DNA of 64,000 bases from Firmicutes bacterium UBA5559 (GCA_002425705.1 DIMT01000010.1:40517-104516), one strand, 5' to 3'. Positions 17,669 to 26,488 are shown, counted from the stretch's first letter. Notes: generated by a model from the sequence alone, not told the origin. Program-made: numbers and translations.

Positions 17669-18682
17669 ATGAAAAGATTGGTAACCGGAGGCGCCGGTTT
17701 TATCGGCAGTAATTACATTTATTACCTTCTGGACAAGTATCCGGAGGATCAGGTGGTTTGCCTGGATGCCCTGACTTATGCCGGGAACATTCATACCCTG
17801 CAGGATGCGTTTGGGCGGCATAACTTTACCTTTGCCCTGGGGGACATCACCGACCGGGACTTTGTGGAAATGTTATTTGATGAGCATTCCTTTGACGAAG
17901 TCATCAATTTTGCAGCGGAAAGCCACGTGGACCGGTCCATTGAGGACCCATCGGTATTTTTAAAAACCAATGTGCTGGGCACCCAGGTTCTGTTGGACAC
18001 CTGCCGTAAAAAGGGAGTGCCTCGATATCACCAGGTTTCTACCGATGAAGTATATGGGGAGCTTCCCCTTGACAGGCCGGATTTGTTCTTCACAGAGGAA
18101 ACTCCTATTCGGACTTCTTCTCCTTATTCTGCCTCCAAGGCTTCTGCCGATCTTCTTGTTCAGGCCTACCACAGGACCTATGGTCTGCCAGTCACCATTT
18201 CCCGATGCTCCAATAATTACGGTCCCTATCAGTTTCCGGAAAAACTGATTCCTCTGATGATTACAAGAGCTCTTGCGGATCAGCCCCTGCCGGTATATGG
18301 CAAGGGAGAAAATGTTCGGGATTGGATTTATGTGGAAGATCATTGCTCTGCGATAGACGGTATCCTTCGCTTGGGAACCCTTGGGGAGGTCTACAACGTG
18401 GGAGGTCACAATGAAAAGACCAATATCCATATCGTTCGGACGATTCTCGGGGAATTGGGAAAACCAGAGTCATTGATATCCTATGTGCCGGATCGGCTGG
18501 GACACGATTTGAGATATGCCATCGACCCGGGGAAAATCCATCAGGCAATAGGATGGCTTCCAACGGTCTTTTTTGAAGAAGGAATCCGAAAAACCATTAA
18601 GTGGTATTTGGATCATCCGGATTGGTGGGAGAACATCCTGAGTGGGGATTACAGGCAGGCTCAAGAATTGTTCAGCCGTTGA
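17669..18682 (+). CDS. rmlB: dTDP-glucose 4,6-dehydratase
   Basis: 337 residues. The extended SDR features are all present: GGAGFIGSNYI at 7-17 (NAD binding), T125-D126-E127 (catalytic acid pair) and Y153-x3-K157 in SPYSASKAS. It makes dTDP-4-keto-6-deoxyglucose, the substrate for the aminotransferase encoded six bases upstream. The start is ATG 17669 after GGAAGGAG. Its last 22 bases overlap the convergent LCP gene. Confidence 0.95.
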   Translation: MKRLVTGGAGFIGSNYIYYLLDKYPEDQVVCLDALTYAGNIHTLQDAFGRHNFTFALGDITDRDFVEMLFDEHSFDEVINFAAESHVDRSIEDPSVFLKTNVLGTQVLLDTCRKKGVPRYHQVSTDEVYGELPLDRPDLFFTEETPIRTSSPYSASKASADLLVQAYHRTYGLPVTISRCSNNYGPYQFPEKLIPLMITRALADQPLPVYGKGENVRDWIYVEDHCSAIDGILRLGTLGEVYNVGGHNEKTNIHIVRTILGELGKPESLISYVPDRLGHDLRYAIDPGKIHQAIGWLPTVFFEEGIRKTIKWYLDHPDWWENILSGDYRQAQELFSR

Positions 18683-19689
18683 AACTGAAAGGAATTATCC
18701 GGAACGGTCATGCCTTTTATTTCTATGCCGGGAGTTGCAAACTGATGGAATTTTTCGGCTGTATCCTGTAGATTTGGCAGAATCACACTTTGCCCGTCAA
18801 GCAAACCGGATCGGTAGTCTCCACTGGCGGGAAGGGTCAGCATGAAGGTATCCAGCTTATCCATTTTATTGAATCGATATCCGTATGCCAGCAGATCCGA
18901 GATGCTGGCATCGCTTTTTATATACGGGAACATGGTGCTGATTAAACCAGCTCCCTCCTTGAAGCCTGTCCCCCGGATTTTAAGGGCGATCTGGGATAGG
19001 ACATTTCGCTGCCGCTCGACTCGCTGAAAGTCCGAATTGCCCACATACCGAATCCGGGCATAGGCAAGGGCCTGGATACCATTGAGATTTTGTATTCCGG
19101 GTTCGTTGATATAGTATTGGGGGGTATTGACCATACAACGATTCATTTCGCTGATTTCGACATTCTGAATTTCGATGGGAATTCCGCCCAGTTGATCGAT
19201 TACATGCTGAAAACCATTGAAATCGATGACGGCATAGTGGTCGATATCAATGTTCAGATTATATTTTAAAGTGCGGATCAGAAGGCTGGGACCTCCGTAG
19301 GCATAAGCGGCATTGATCTTTGCATATCCGCGTTCGGGGATATCCACGTATGTATCCCGTAATATGGAGGTGAGACGGACGGCACTGCTTGAAAAATCGA
19401 TGGTTGCGATGATGATGGAATCTGTTCTTCCTCCGAAACCGGAACTGCGGTCATCAATGCCCATGAGGAGAATACTCATAGACCTTTCCGATTCCTTGGG
19501 GGGAAGGATTTCCTTATTGGCAGCAGCCATGACCATCTCTGGTTCCGTTAACTTTTTAATTTCAGATCGGGTGGATTCTTCAAAGGGTCGATGCTGCAAT
19601 AGAGTTGCAATGGTAATGATTAATACAGTAGAGGCTAGAAGGAAAATCCATCTCCTGGGTTTTCTTTTCATTAAGTCAATGAACATCAT
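18661..19689 (-). CDS. LytR-CpsA-Psr (LCP) family glycopolymer transferase
   Basis: 342 residues from ATG 19689, preceded on its strand by AGGAGGGGAGC; the longer frame to 19761 lacks such a site. One N-terminal membrane helix (about 13-33) precedes an extracellular LCP domain with GIDDRSSGFGGRTDSI, LTSILRDTYVDIPERG and KINAAYAYGG, which hold the acidic and arginine residues that bind polyprenyl pyrophosphate. LCP enzymes attach teichoic acid or capsule chains from the lipid carrier to peptidoglycan, so this is the probable wall-attachment step for the locus polymer. It is convergent with rmlB and divergent from the initiating transferase. Confidence 0.9.
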   Translation of the reverse strand: MMFIDLMKRKPRRWIFLLASTVLIITIATLLQHRPFEESTRSEIKKLTEPEMVMAAANKEILPPKESERSMSILLMGIDDRSSGFGGRTDSIIIATIDFSSSAVRLTSILRDTYVDIPERGYAKINAAYAYGGPSLLIRTLKYNLNIDIDHYAVIDFNGFQHVIDQLGGIPIEIQNVEISEMNRCMVNTPQYYINEPGIQNLNGIQALAYARIRYVGNSDFQRVERQRNVLSQIALKIRGTGFKEGAGLISTMFPYIKSDASISDLLAYGYRFNKMDKLDTFMLTLPASGDYRSGLLDGQSVILPNLQDTAEKFHQFATPGIEIKGMTVPDNSFQFQRLNNS

Positions 19690-19941
19690 GCTCCCCTCCT
19701 CCCAGCGATAGGTTGAATGCCAGACTCCTTTCAGCCTTTCTTTTATAACATTATACACCATCGAAAGGAATGGGATTTCACAACTTTTTATACATATTAA
19801 GGGAATTTTCGAGTAATGTAATGATTGCTGTCATTTTCAGATATCCCGTGTAGAAGCTTAGTGTTATTAGTAGAAGGATTGTAAGAATATCCGCCGGAAT
19901 TTGAGATATATTGTATATAAGAAAAGACTGGGGGTGAGGTC

Positions 19942-21762
19942 ATGACCAGGTTCACTAAAGCAAAGGAGCGCGGAATGGGAATCGTCGGAATTCAATTCCT
20001 GGAGATTTTGTTGGTCATCCTTTGTCTGATTCTCTCCTTCGCTCTTGCCGGTTTTTTAATTTATGGCGTGTATTTTCCTTTTGGAATTCAGCAGGGAATC
20101 CTCTTGTCGGCCATGGTCTCAGCCATCGCGGTGGTCATACTGGCATCCTTTAAATACTTTAATTTTATGAGCTGTTCCTTCGTCAGTGCGCTGGGAAGAT
20201 CCATCAGTATTGTGTTGTCCATCAATGTGGTTTTAATCCTGATCCTTTATTTCATCAGTGATGCCAGGCTTTCACCTTATTACTTCATCGTTGCTGTGGC
20301 TTTTCAGTATGCGTTCCTCTTACTGATTAAAATATTCAGCAGTTCGTTGAAGCAGAATACCTTGCAGGGGAAACGGGCTTTGGTCATCGGAAAAACATCG
20401 GAAAAAGAATGGCTGCTGGAGACGATCCGAAGGCAATGTGAGTATCAGCTGCGCTTCCTTGATGAAAGGGCCAGGAATTTTACTCCTTATATTGATTGTT
20501 CGGATTACGTTTATTTATTGTCTTCGGCCAGCAAGGAGTATAAAAGGAGAATCATTACCTACTGTGAGCTTCAGGGCAAAAGGCTTTATATCGTTCCGGA
20601 GGTTCATGAAATTGCCATGAGGGACTCGGAATTGACGAGGATTGGCGATATACCCCTTTTTACTATGGACCAGTTCCGCCTGACAGAAGCCCAGGCGATG
20701 ATAAAAAGAATTATTGACATCTTGATTGCTCTTGTTGGTACCGTAATCACATCACCACTTCTTGTTATTTCCGGTATTTTAATCAAAGCGGAGGACGGGG
20801 GACCGGTGTTTTACCGGCAGACCCGCAGCGGTATTAATGGAAGGGAATTTGAGATATGGAAACTAAGAAGCATGAAGGTGAATGCAGAAAAAACCACGGG
20901 GTCCGTCTTTGCTTCGGAAAATGATCCCAGAATAACCAGAATAGGCAAAGTTCTGCGCCAATCCAGGATGGATGAAATCCCTCAATTTTTCAATGTGCTC
21001 TCAGGGAGCATGAGCATTGTTGGACCAAGACCGGAACGCCCTTGCTTTGTTCAGAAATTCTGCACGGAAAATCCGGAATATAATTTGAGGCTGGCTGTTA
21101 AACCAGGAATCACGGGTTTGGCCCAGGTCATGGCGAATTACACCACAACCGCAGAGAACAAGCTGAAATTCGATTTGTTTTACATTAAAAGCTATTCCCC
21201 CCTGCTGGATTTCAGAATAATGGTTAAGACAGCAGTTGTAATTTTCCGGAAAAGCCCCTCGGCGGGATTTAAAGAAGAAAAGGAAGAAAGTTGCGAAAAA
21301 GTTGAAATTTTCGATCCGGAAGGAATTTCAGATATTGAACGAGAAGAATGCCCAGCATGTCGAGGAAGAAAAAGACGTTATAACTGGCTTAAGGTGGGCC
21401 TGACTGTTATTGGATGCGGTGTCATCGTGTTATCGGCGATTTTTATGCGTTACCATCCTTTGATGAACCAACTGAATCAGGCTTTGGTCTGGAACGATAA
21501 AGAGGTCATCAGCATTGCAGATGCGGGGGTACCGATGAGCAATGAGTCAACTATTTCCATCGTGGCCTCTGCAGCTATTACTCAACCTGTCAAACAGACG
21601 ATATCCCCCCTGGGCTGGGGAGAGTCATGGGAAATGCTGGCTGGATTGATTCTCCGGCTGGAGCCTTCCGAGCTTTCAGAACTGGAAACAATGGCTGAAG
21701 ATGGCTTTACGGAAGAAGAATTGGAGCGGACTGAAAAACTATTAAATATGCAGAGGAGGTGA
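19942..21762 (+). CDS. Polyprenyl-phosphate phosphoglycosyl transferase with C-terminal extension
   Basis: 606 residues. Four N-terminal membrane helices (about 10-130) lead to a CoA-binding-like Rossmann domain (KRALVIGKTSEKEW) and the bacterial sugar transferase domain (about 250-440), with IKRIIDILIALVGTVITS, GPVFYRQTRSGINGREFEIWKLRSM and VGPRPERPCF. It transfers a sugar-1-phosphate to undecaprenyl phosphate and starts repeat-unit synthesis. The enzyme family normally ends near residue 450. Here about 150 more residues follow: an acidic linker, a CPAC pair, a further membrane helix (WLKVGLTVIGCGVIVLSAIF) and an acidic helical tail. A strong GGGGGTGAGG site precedes ATG 19942. Confidence 0.88.
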   Translation: MTRFTKAKERGMGIVGIQFLEILLVILCLILSFALAGFLIYGVYFPFGIQQGILLSAMVSAIAVVILASFKYFNFMSCSFVSALGRSISIVLSINVVLILILYFISDARLSPYYFIVAVAFQYAFLLLIKIFSSSLKQNTLQGKRALVIGKTSEKEWLLETIRRQCEYQLRFLDERARNFTPYIDCSDYVYLLSSASKEYKRRIITYCELQGKRLYIVPEVHEIAMRDSELTRIGDIPLFTMDQFRLTEAQAMIKRIIDILIALVGTVITSPLLVISGILIKAEDGGPVFYRQTRSGINGREFEIWKLRSMKVNAEKTTGSVFASENDPRITRIGKVLRQSRMDEIPQFFNVLSGSMSIVGPRPERPCFVQKFCTENPEYNLRLAVKPGITGLAQVMANYTTTAENKLKFDLFYIKSYSPLLDFRIMVKTAVVIFRKSPSAGFKEEKEESCEKVEIFDPEGISDIEREECPACRGRKRRYNWLKVGLTVIGCGVIVLSAIFMRYHPLMNQLNQALVWNDKEVISIADAGVPMSNESTISIVASAAITQPVKQTISPLGWGESWEMLAGLILRLEPSELSELETMAEDGFTEEELERTEKLLNMQRR

Positions 21763-21766
21763 GGGA

Positions 21767-21808
21767 ATGGCCGTTGTAAAAGTTATCGAGTCTGCATTGG
21801 AACAATAA
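21767..21808 (+). CDS. Possible 13-residue micro-ORF after the initiating transferase
   Basis: ATG 21767 follows a very strong AGGAGGTGAGGG site (21754-21765) and encodes MAVVKVIESALEQ before TAA at 21806-21808, which runs directly into the terminator. The site overlaps the end of the transferase gene, so expression would be coupled. It could be a real micropeptide, a remnant of a longer gene, or chance. No homologue is recognised. Confidence 0.3.
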   Translation: MAVVKVIESALEQ

Positions 21809-21846
21809 AAAACCTTCGAAGGAAGTTATCCATCGAAGGTTTTTTT
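21807..21846. terminator. Bidirectional terminator
   Basis: A 13-bp perfect stem (21807-21819 with 21833-21845), with A-tract and T-tract on either side, separates the transferase operon (+) from the tRNA gene (-) and can act for both. Confidence 0.85.
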
Positions 21847-21921
21847 GGTGAGGCGTGAGAGACTCGAACTCCCGACCGACAGATTCGAAGTCTGCGACTC
21901 TATCCACTGAGCTAACGCCCC
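21846..21921 (-). tRNA. tRNA-Arg (anticodon TCG)
   Basis: 76 bases on the minus strand including an encoded CCA. The acceptor stem GGGGCGT pairs with ACGCCTC, the discriminator is A, the D arm contains TTAGCTCAGTGGATAGAG, the anticodon loop CTTCGAA reads TCG (34-36), and the T loop is GTTCGAGTC. It decodes CGA and neighbouring arginine codons. Confidence 0.95.
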
Positions 21922-21940
21922 TAATCGATTCAGCTTTTTA

Positions 21941-21969
21941 ATAATACCAAAGTTTTCCGATAAATGCAA
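21941..21969 (-). promoter_or_regulatory. Promoter of tRNA-Arg
   Basis: On the minus strand TTGCAT (21964-21969) and TATTAT (21941-21946) are 17 bases apart, 19 bases before the tRNA 5' end. Confidence 0.7.
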
Positions 21970-22064
21970 GTGGAAAATTAGCTTTTAAAGAAATTTACAT
22001 TCCATTCAAGACTCAAAAATAGTATAATAATGAAGTCAGAGTTTTGGAAATACAGGGGGACACC

Positions 22065-23402
22065 ATGAAAAACAGAAAATCCATTTATAATAGATATACC
22101 GCCTTTATCCTTGCGTTTGCCTTGTTGATTACCGGGTTCGGATCGGTACAGGAGGCATTTGGAACTACCGGATCTGCCATCCTTCCAGGAAATCAGATCA
22201 TCTTCACATCAGATGAAATCAGCAGGGGGCTGGACTTTTGCAGGCAGTATCCGGTGACGGTAAACCTCCAGGGGAAGCCGGTGGCTACGAAAGCCTCGGA
22301 GGTGCCTCCTGTTATCATCGGAGAGCGGACCCTGATTCCTGCCCGGGCATTTTTTGAAACTATTGGAGCCCTGGTTTCCTGGGACGAGGACGCTCGGAAA
22401 GTGTCTATCGTGGATGGAAAAACCACCATTGAGCTTACCATCGACAGCACCAGAACTTTAGTCAACGGGAAGGAAGCTCTGCTGGATGTGCCGGCCATGA
22501 TCATCGATCACGATGGGGATGGATATGGCAGCACCATGCTGCCGCTGCGTTTTGTCAGCGAAGGTTTGGGCTATAAAGTGTCTTGGGCAGAGGACACGAG
22601 AACGGCGACCGTGGCCAGGGAAACCCCTGCGTACGAAGGAACTGACACACCGGAAGTGGATACTCCCCTTGGGAAATTAGCAGTATTGAATTCTAATGCC
22701 CGGAAAAAGCTGGTGATCATTGATATCGGTCATGGAGGCCGGGACACGGGTGCTATTGCCCGGGAGAATCAACCGGGTCAAATCTATGAAAAGGACATCA
22801 ATCTTCAGGTTGGTCTGAAGTTGAAAGAGTACCTGGATTTAGCCGGGTTCCAATACCTCTTTACAAGAGAAGACGACAGCAGTCTGGCGCTTCTGGAACG
22901 GCCTGCTTTTGCCAATGAGAACAAGGGAGATATTTTTATTTCCATTCACAATAATTCTTCTGAAAAGACTGCCCCGAAAGGGACGGAAGTCTATTACTAC
23001 AGCAAGACCTACCGGGATGAATCCCAGCAGGAAGAGGCAGGCGGAACAAGCCCGTCCGGTCTGAGTTCCGTTACGGATTCCGGTGTGGAGAGCGTCACAG
23101 ATGCTGCGTTGGCCCTTTTGCCCATGTTGGATGAAAAAGACCGATACGGTATCTACAGCAAGGATATTGCCAGAGCCGTCCAGAAGGAAATGGTTCAGAT
23201 GCTGGGAACGGATAACCGGGGTGCCAAGGAGGGACCTAAATTGGCCGTTCTTAATAAGACCAGTATGCCTGCCATTATCGTGGAAGGAGCATTTCTTTCT
23301 AATCCGGAGGATTATGAAAGAATCATCCAGGAGGATTTCGCAGACAAATATGCCTTTGCAGTGGCAAAAGGTCTGGTGAAAGCCATGAACGAAGCCTTTT
23401 AG
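22065..23402 (+). CDS. N-acetylmuramoyl-L-alanine amidase (Amidase_3) with copper-amine-oxidase-like module
   Basis: 445 residues from ATG 22065, after an AGGGGGA site. It has a signal peptide (about 1-35) and a copper-amine-oxidase N-terminal-like module (about 60-190, with GERTLIPARAFFETIGA and MLPLRFVSEGLGYKVSW). The zinc amidase domain starts KLVIIDIGHGGRDTGA. Zinc ligands are the His of IGHGG, the Glu of QIYEKDIN and the His of FISIHNNS; the catalytic Glu is in IIVEGAFLSN. It would cleave the amide between MurNAc and the stem peptide, for wall remodelling or cell separation. Its N-terminal module is close in sequence to that of the beta-helix protein at 6.3 kb. A TATAAT at 22023-22028 is a likely -10. 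Confidence 0.92.
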   Translation: MKNRKSIYNRYTAFILAFALLITGFGSVQEAFGTTGSAILPGNQIIFTSDEISRGLDFCRQYPVTVNLQGKPVATKASEVPPVIIGERTLIPARAFFETIGALVSWDEDARKVSIVDGKTTIELTIDSTRTLVNGKEALLDVPAMIIDHDGDGYGSTMLPLRFVSEGLGYKVSWAEDTRTATVARETPAYEGTDTPEVDTPLGKLAVLNSNARKKLVIIDIGHGGRDTGAIARENQPGQIYEKDINLQVGLKLKEYLDLAGFQYLFTREDDSSLALLERPAFANENKGDIFISIHNNSSEKTAPKGTEVYYYSKTYRDESQQEEAGGTSPSGLSSVTDSGVESVTDAALALLPMLDEKDRYGIYSKDIARAVQKEMVQMLGTDNRGAKEGPKLAVLNKTSMPAIIVEGAFLSNPEDYERIIQEDFADKYAFAVAKGLVKAMNEAF

Positions 23403-23463
23403 GCAGGTAGAGCAGGAAGGATCCTTGTGACGGAGGAACTCATAGGAAAGGATAAATTGGAAG

Positions 23464-23763
23464 TTGGAATTATTGATACTATACCTGGGTCTGGCCTTTG
23501 TCGGCTATCTGGTGGGGAATAAGTGGATGCCCCGGGGGAAAAAAGTTCCCTGGGTAACCCGAATCCAGATGATCGCCGTGGTGATTCTGATCTTTACCAT
23601 GGGAGCACGGATCGGAGCCGACAAGACTATCGCAGCCTCCCTTGGATCCATCGGATGGAATTCCCTGATTCTTACGTTGTTTACCATGACCGGCAGTGTC
23701 CTGGCGGTCTTTTTATTGCGGAACCTTTTGGGTCGGGATAAAAGGGGGATGAAGAAGAATTGA
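23464..23763 (+). CDS. LysO-family lysine exporter, N-terminal half
   Basis: 99 residues with three membrane helices, matching the first part of LysO (DUF340; a single ~300-residue protein in E. coli): LLILYLGLAFVGYLVGNKWM, IQMIAVVILIFTMGARIGA and SLILTLFTMTGSVLAVFLL. TTG 23464 is the only start: a stop lies in frame at 23443 and no ATG or GTG falls between. The ribosome site GGAAAGGA is rather distant. It overlaps the gene for the second half by four bases, so the two are made together and probably form one transporter. Confidence 0.7.
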   Translation: MELLILYLGLAFVGYLVGNKWMPRGKKVPWVTRIQMIAVVILIFTMGARIGADKTIAASLGSIGWNSLILTLFTMTGSVLAVFLLRNLLGRDKRGMKKN

Positions 23764-24353
23764 CCAGAATCATCCTGTTTTCTGTGGCAGCCGGCATGGT
23801 GTCCGGGTATGCCTTTCTTCCCGGTTGGTATATTGATATTTCAGAGCCGGTTATGATTGTGGGCTTGTCCGTGCTCCTGTTTTTTGTAGGAGTCGAACTG
23901 GGAATAGAAGGCTCCGCGGTGACTATGCTGAAAAAAGCCGGATTCAAGGTGCTTCTTTATCCGGTGGCCATCATCATCGGCACCCTGACCTTTGCAGCCC
24001 TTTCGGCCATTTTTCTTCCGGTAACAGCCCGGGAGGCAATGGCGGTGGGATCCGGGTTCGGGTGGTACACTCTGGCCCCGGTAATGCTGATGGATTATTC
24101 CTCGGAGATCAGTGCAATGTCTTTTATGCACAATGTGATGCGTGAGTTTCTGGGATTGTTGCTGATACCCCTGGTCGCCCGTTTTGTAGGCCACATAGAG
24201 ACGGTCAGCCTGCCGGGAGTAGCGGCGATGGATATCTTCCTGCCCATCGTGGAAAAGGCCACCAGCAAGGATATTTTGGTCTATTCCTTTGTGACCGGCT
24301 TGGTGATGGCCGTTGCAGTTCCAGTGCTGGTAGCATTCTTTGCCGGGATCTGA
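23760..24353 (+). CDS. LysO-family lysine exporter, C-terminal half
   Basis: 197 residues with about six membrane helices, matching the second part of LysO. It includes LSVLLFFVGVELGIEGS and the GSGFGWYTLAPVMLMDYSSEISAMSFMHNVMREFLGLL core, which carries conserved polar and acidic residues of the family. The TTG start at 23760 overlaps the TGA of the first half (TTGA), with AAAGGGGGATG upstream. Split LysO pairs are known in anaerobes. The role would be export of lysine or toxic analogues. Confidence 0.8.
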   Translation: MTRIILFSVAAGMVSGYAFLPGWYIDISEPVMIVGLSVLLFFVGVELGIEGSAVTMLKKAGFKVLLYPVAIIIGTLTFAALSAIFLPVTAREAMAVGSGFGWYTLAPVMLMDYSSEISAMSFMHNVMREFLGLLLIPLVARFVGHIETVSLPGVAAMDIFLPIVEKATSKDILVYSFVTGLVMAVAVPVLVAFFAGI

Positions 24354-24448
24354 TAAGGGCCCTGTGGCTTCAGGTTTAGTCTTTCCCCTGAGGGGACAAA
24401 ATATAAAATATATAAAATGAGTGGAAAGTGAAATAAAAGGAGAAGAAC

Positions 24449-25294
24449 ATGTCTGAAAACCAAATGAAATTTACAGGAAGTGCTGATTATGTGGTTACCA
24501 AGGAGTTGATGAATGCGGTCAACGTATCCATCGCCCTCCAAAAGCCGCTACTGATAAAAGGAGAACCGGGTACCGGAAAGACCATGCTGGCAGAATCCAT
24601 TTCCCAGGCCTTGGGGATGAACCTGCTGATTTGGAACATAAAATCCACCACCAAGGCTCAGGAAGGTCTCTATGTGTATGACACGGTGCAGCGGCTCTAT
24701 GACAGCCAGTTCGGAGAAGGAGACGTCTCCGACATCAGCCAGTACATCAAAATGGGGAAACTGGGAGAAGCCTTTACAGCAGACCAGCAGGTGGTGCTGC
24801 TGATTGATGAAATCGATAAAGCGGACCTGGAATTCCCCAATGACCTGCTTTGGGAACTGGATAAAATGGAATTCTACATCAACGAGACCAAGGAAACCGT
24901 CCGGACCAAGAGTCGTCCCATCGTCATCATCACTTCCAACGCGGAAAAGGAACTCCCTGACGCCTTCCTGAGAAGGTGCATTTTCCATTACATTGAATTC
25001 CCGGATCGGGACAAGATGGAAGAAATCGTCCGGGTTCATTTTGATGATATTGATCGGAAACTCTTGGATCAGGCCATGGAAGCTTTTTACAAGATTCGGG
25101 ATATGCGGGACATTCAGAAAAAGCCCAGCACATCGGAACTTTTGGACTGGCTTCAGGCATTGATGCTCAGCGGCATTGAAGTGGAGCGGATCGTCAGGGA
25201 AATTCCCTATGCCGGAGTCCTGCTCAAGAAGAATCAGGATATCGATACCATGTATGAAGTAAAGGAAAAGGGATATTCTCTCAAGAGGTGGTAA
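24449..25294 (+). CDS. MoxR-type AAA+ ATPase
   Basis: 281 residues. Walker A is GEPGTGKTMLAESI (about residues 37-50), Walker B is VVLLIDEIDKADLEFPNDLL and sensor 1 is IIITSNAEKELPDAF. It closes with the arginine-finger region LRRCIFHYIEFPDR and a helical lid. MoxR ATPases work with a VWA-domain partner to mature or remodel protein complexes, often inserting metal or cofactor. The partner gene starts at the base after this stop. Start ATG 24449 follows AAAAGGAGAAG. The target complex is unknown. Confidence 0.88.
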   Translation: MSENQMKFTGSADYVVTKELMNAVNVSIALQKPLLIKGEPGTGKTMLAESISQALGMNLLIWNIKSTTKAQEGLYVYDTVQRLYDSQFGEGDVSDISQYIKMGKLGEAFTADQQVVLLIDEIDKADLEFPNDLLWELDKMEFYINETKETVRTKSRPIVIITSNAEKELPDAFLRRCIFHYIEFPDRDKMEEIVRVHFDDIDRKLLDQAMEAFYKIRDMRDIQKKPSTSELLDWLQALMLSGIEVERIVREIPYAGVLLKKNQDIDTMYEVKEKGYSLKRW

Positions 25295-26488
25295 ATGTTC
25301 TTAGATTTTTTCTATCTGCTCAGAACCAGAGGGCTGGGTATTTCTCTTAATGAGTGGCTCTCTCTGGTTGAAGCTTTGGACAAGGGTCTGGCGGGAGCCA
25401 GTCTTACCGACTTCTATCATCTCTGCAGAAGTATACTGATAAAAAGCGAAACCGAATACGACAAATTCGATCAGGTCTTTGCTGAGTATTTTCGGGGAAT
25501 CCAGACCCCGGAGGATCTTCCCGCCGATTTCTGGGAGTGGCTTAATAATGATGTGAAGGTCCGGGATATCAACGATAAGACGGTGCTGGACCAGTTCGTT
25601 GCGGATCTGGATGAGCTTCTTCGCCGTTTTAAAGAACGACAGGAGGAACAGAAGGAGCGTCACGACGGGGGAAACTACTGGATCGGAACGGGGGGCACCT
25701 CCACCATGGGCCACAGCGGATACAATCCGGCTGGAATCCGGGTTGGTTCGGAAGGCCGGCACAAGACGGCGCTGCAGGTGGCAGGGGAACGGAAATTTAA
25801 GGATTTCCGACAGGACAACATCCTGGATATCCGCCAGTTTCAGATGGCATTCCGGAAACTTCGCCAGTACTCAGCCCGGATGGAAGGGGCCAAGACAGAG
25901 TTGGACATCGACGGAACCATCGACGAGACTTGCAACAACGCAGGAAAGCTGAAACTGGTCTTTGACAAACCCCGGAAAAACACCATCAAGCTGCTGATTC
26001 TATTTGATTCCGACGGTTCCATGACTCCCTACAGCCGTCTGTGCAACCGGCTGTTCCAGGCGGTGAGCAAATCCAGCCATTTCAAGGACCTGAAGGTGTA
26101 TTACTTCCATAACTGCATCTATGATCATCTGTACACCACCCCCTATTGCCGAAGAGGAGAATGGGTGGAAACCTCCTGGGTTCTCAACAATCTGAACAGC
26201 GAATACAAGGTCATCTTTGTGGGGGATGGGACCATGGCTCCCTCAGAGCTGACCCATAAGGGAGGCAATTCGGTCATCGGCCTGTATAACGAAGAACCAG
26301 GCATCGAGTGGCTCCAGAAGTTCCGAAAACGATACAAACGGGCCATTTGGCTCAATCCCATCCAGGAAGCGGATTGGGATTACGTCTATGGATCCATCAG
26401 CCTGAATATGATCCGAAAAGTATTTCCCATGTTTGAGCTGACCCTGGACGGCCTGGAAGCAGGCATCAAAAAGCTGCTGGTTAAATAA
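25295..26488 (+). CDS. VWA-domain (CoxE-like) partner of the MoxR ATPase
   Basis: 397 residues. The N-terminal half is helical (FYLLRTRGLGISLNEWLSLVEAL, as in CoxE/YehP-like proteins). The C-terminal half is a von Willebrand A fold with a MIDAS-type motif in LLILFDSDGSMTPYSR (D-x-D-G-S, a variant of DxSxS) and a later IFVGDGTMAPSELT loop. It ends in a segment typical of metal-dependent adhesion folds. With the ATPase it should form a chaperone pair. No obvious client gene is adjacent; the next gene is lexA on the other strand. Confidence 0.82.
   Translation: MFLDFFYLLRTRGLGISLNEWLSLVEALDKGLAGASLTDFYHLCRSILIKSETEYDKFDQVFAEYFRGIQTPEDLPADFWEWLNNDVKVRDINDKTVLDQFVADLDELLRRFKERQEEQKERHDGGNYWIGTGGTSTMGHSGYNPAGIRVGSEGRHKTALQVAGERKFKDFRQDNILDIRQFQMAFRKLRQYSARMEGAKTELDIDGTIDETCNNAGKLKLVFDKPRKNTIKLLILFDSDGSMTPYSRLCNRLFQAVSKSSHFKDLKVYYFHNCIYDHLYTTPYCRRGEWVETSWVLNNLNSEYKVIFVGDGTMAPSELTHKGGNSVIGLYNEEPGIEWLQKFRKRYKRAIWLNPIQEADWDYVYGSISLNMIRKVFPMFELTLDGLEAGIKKLLVK

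Noticed and set aside
18661..18682. 22-base overlap between rmlB and the LCP gene as a sign of a wrong gene end
   Set aside because: Both proteins have normal C-termini and lengths, so the overlap is a genuine convergent arrangement.
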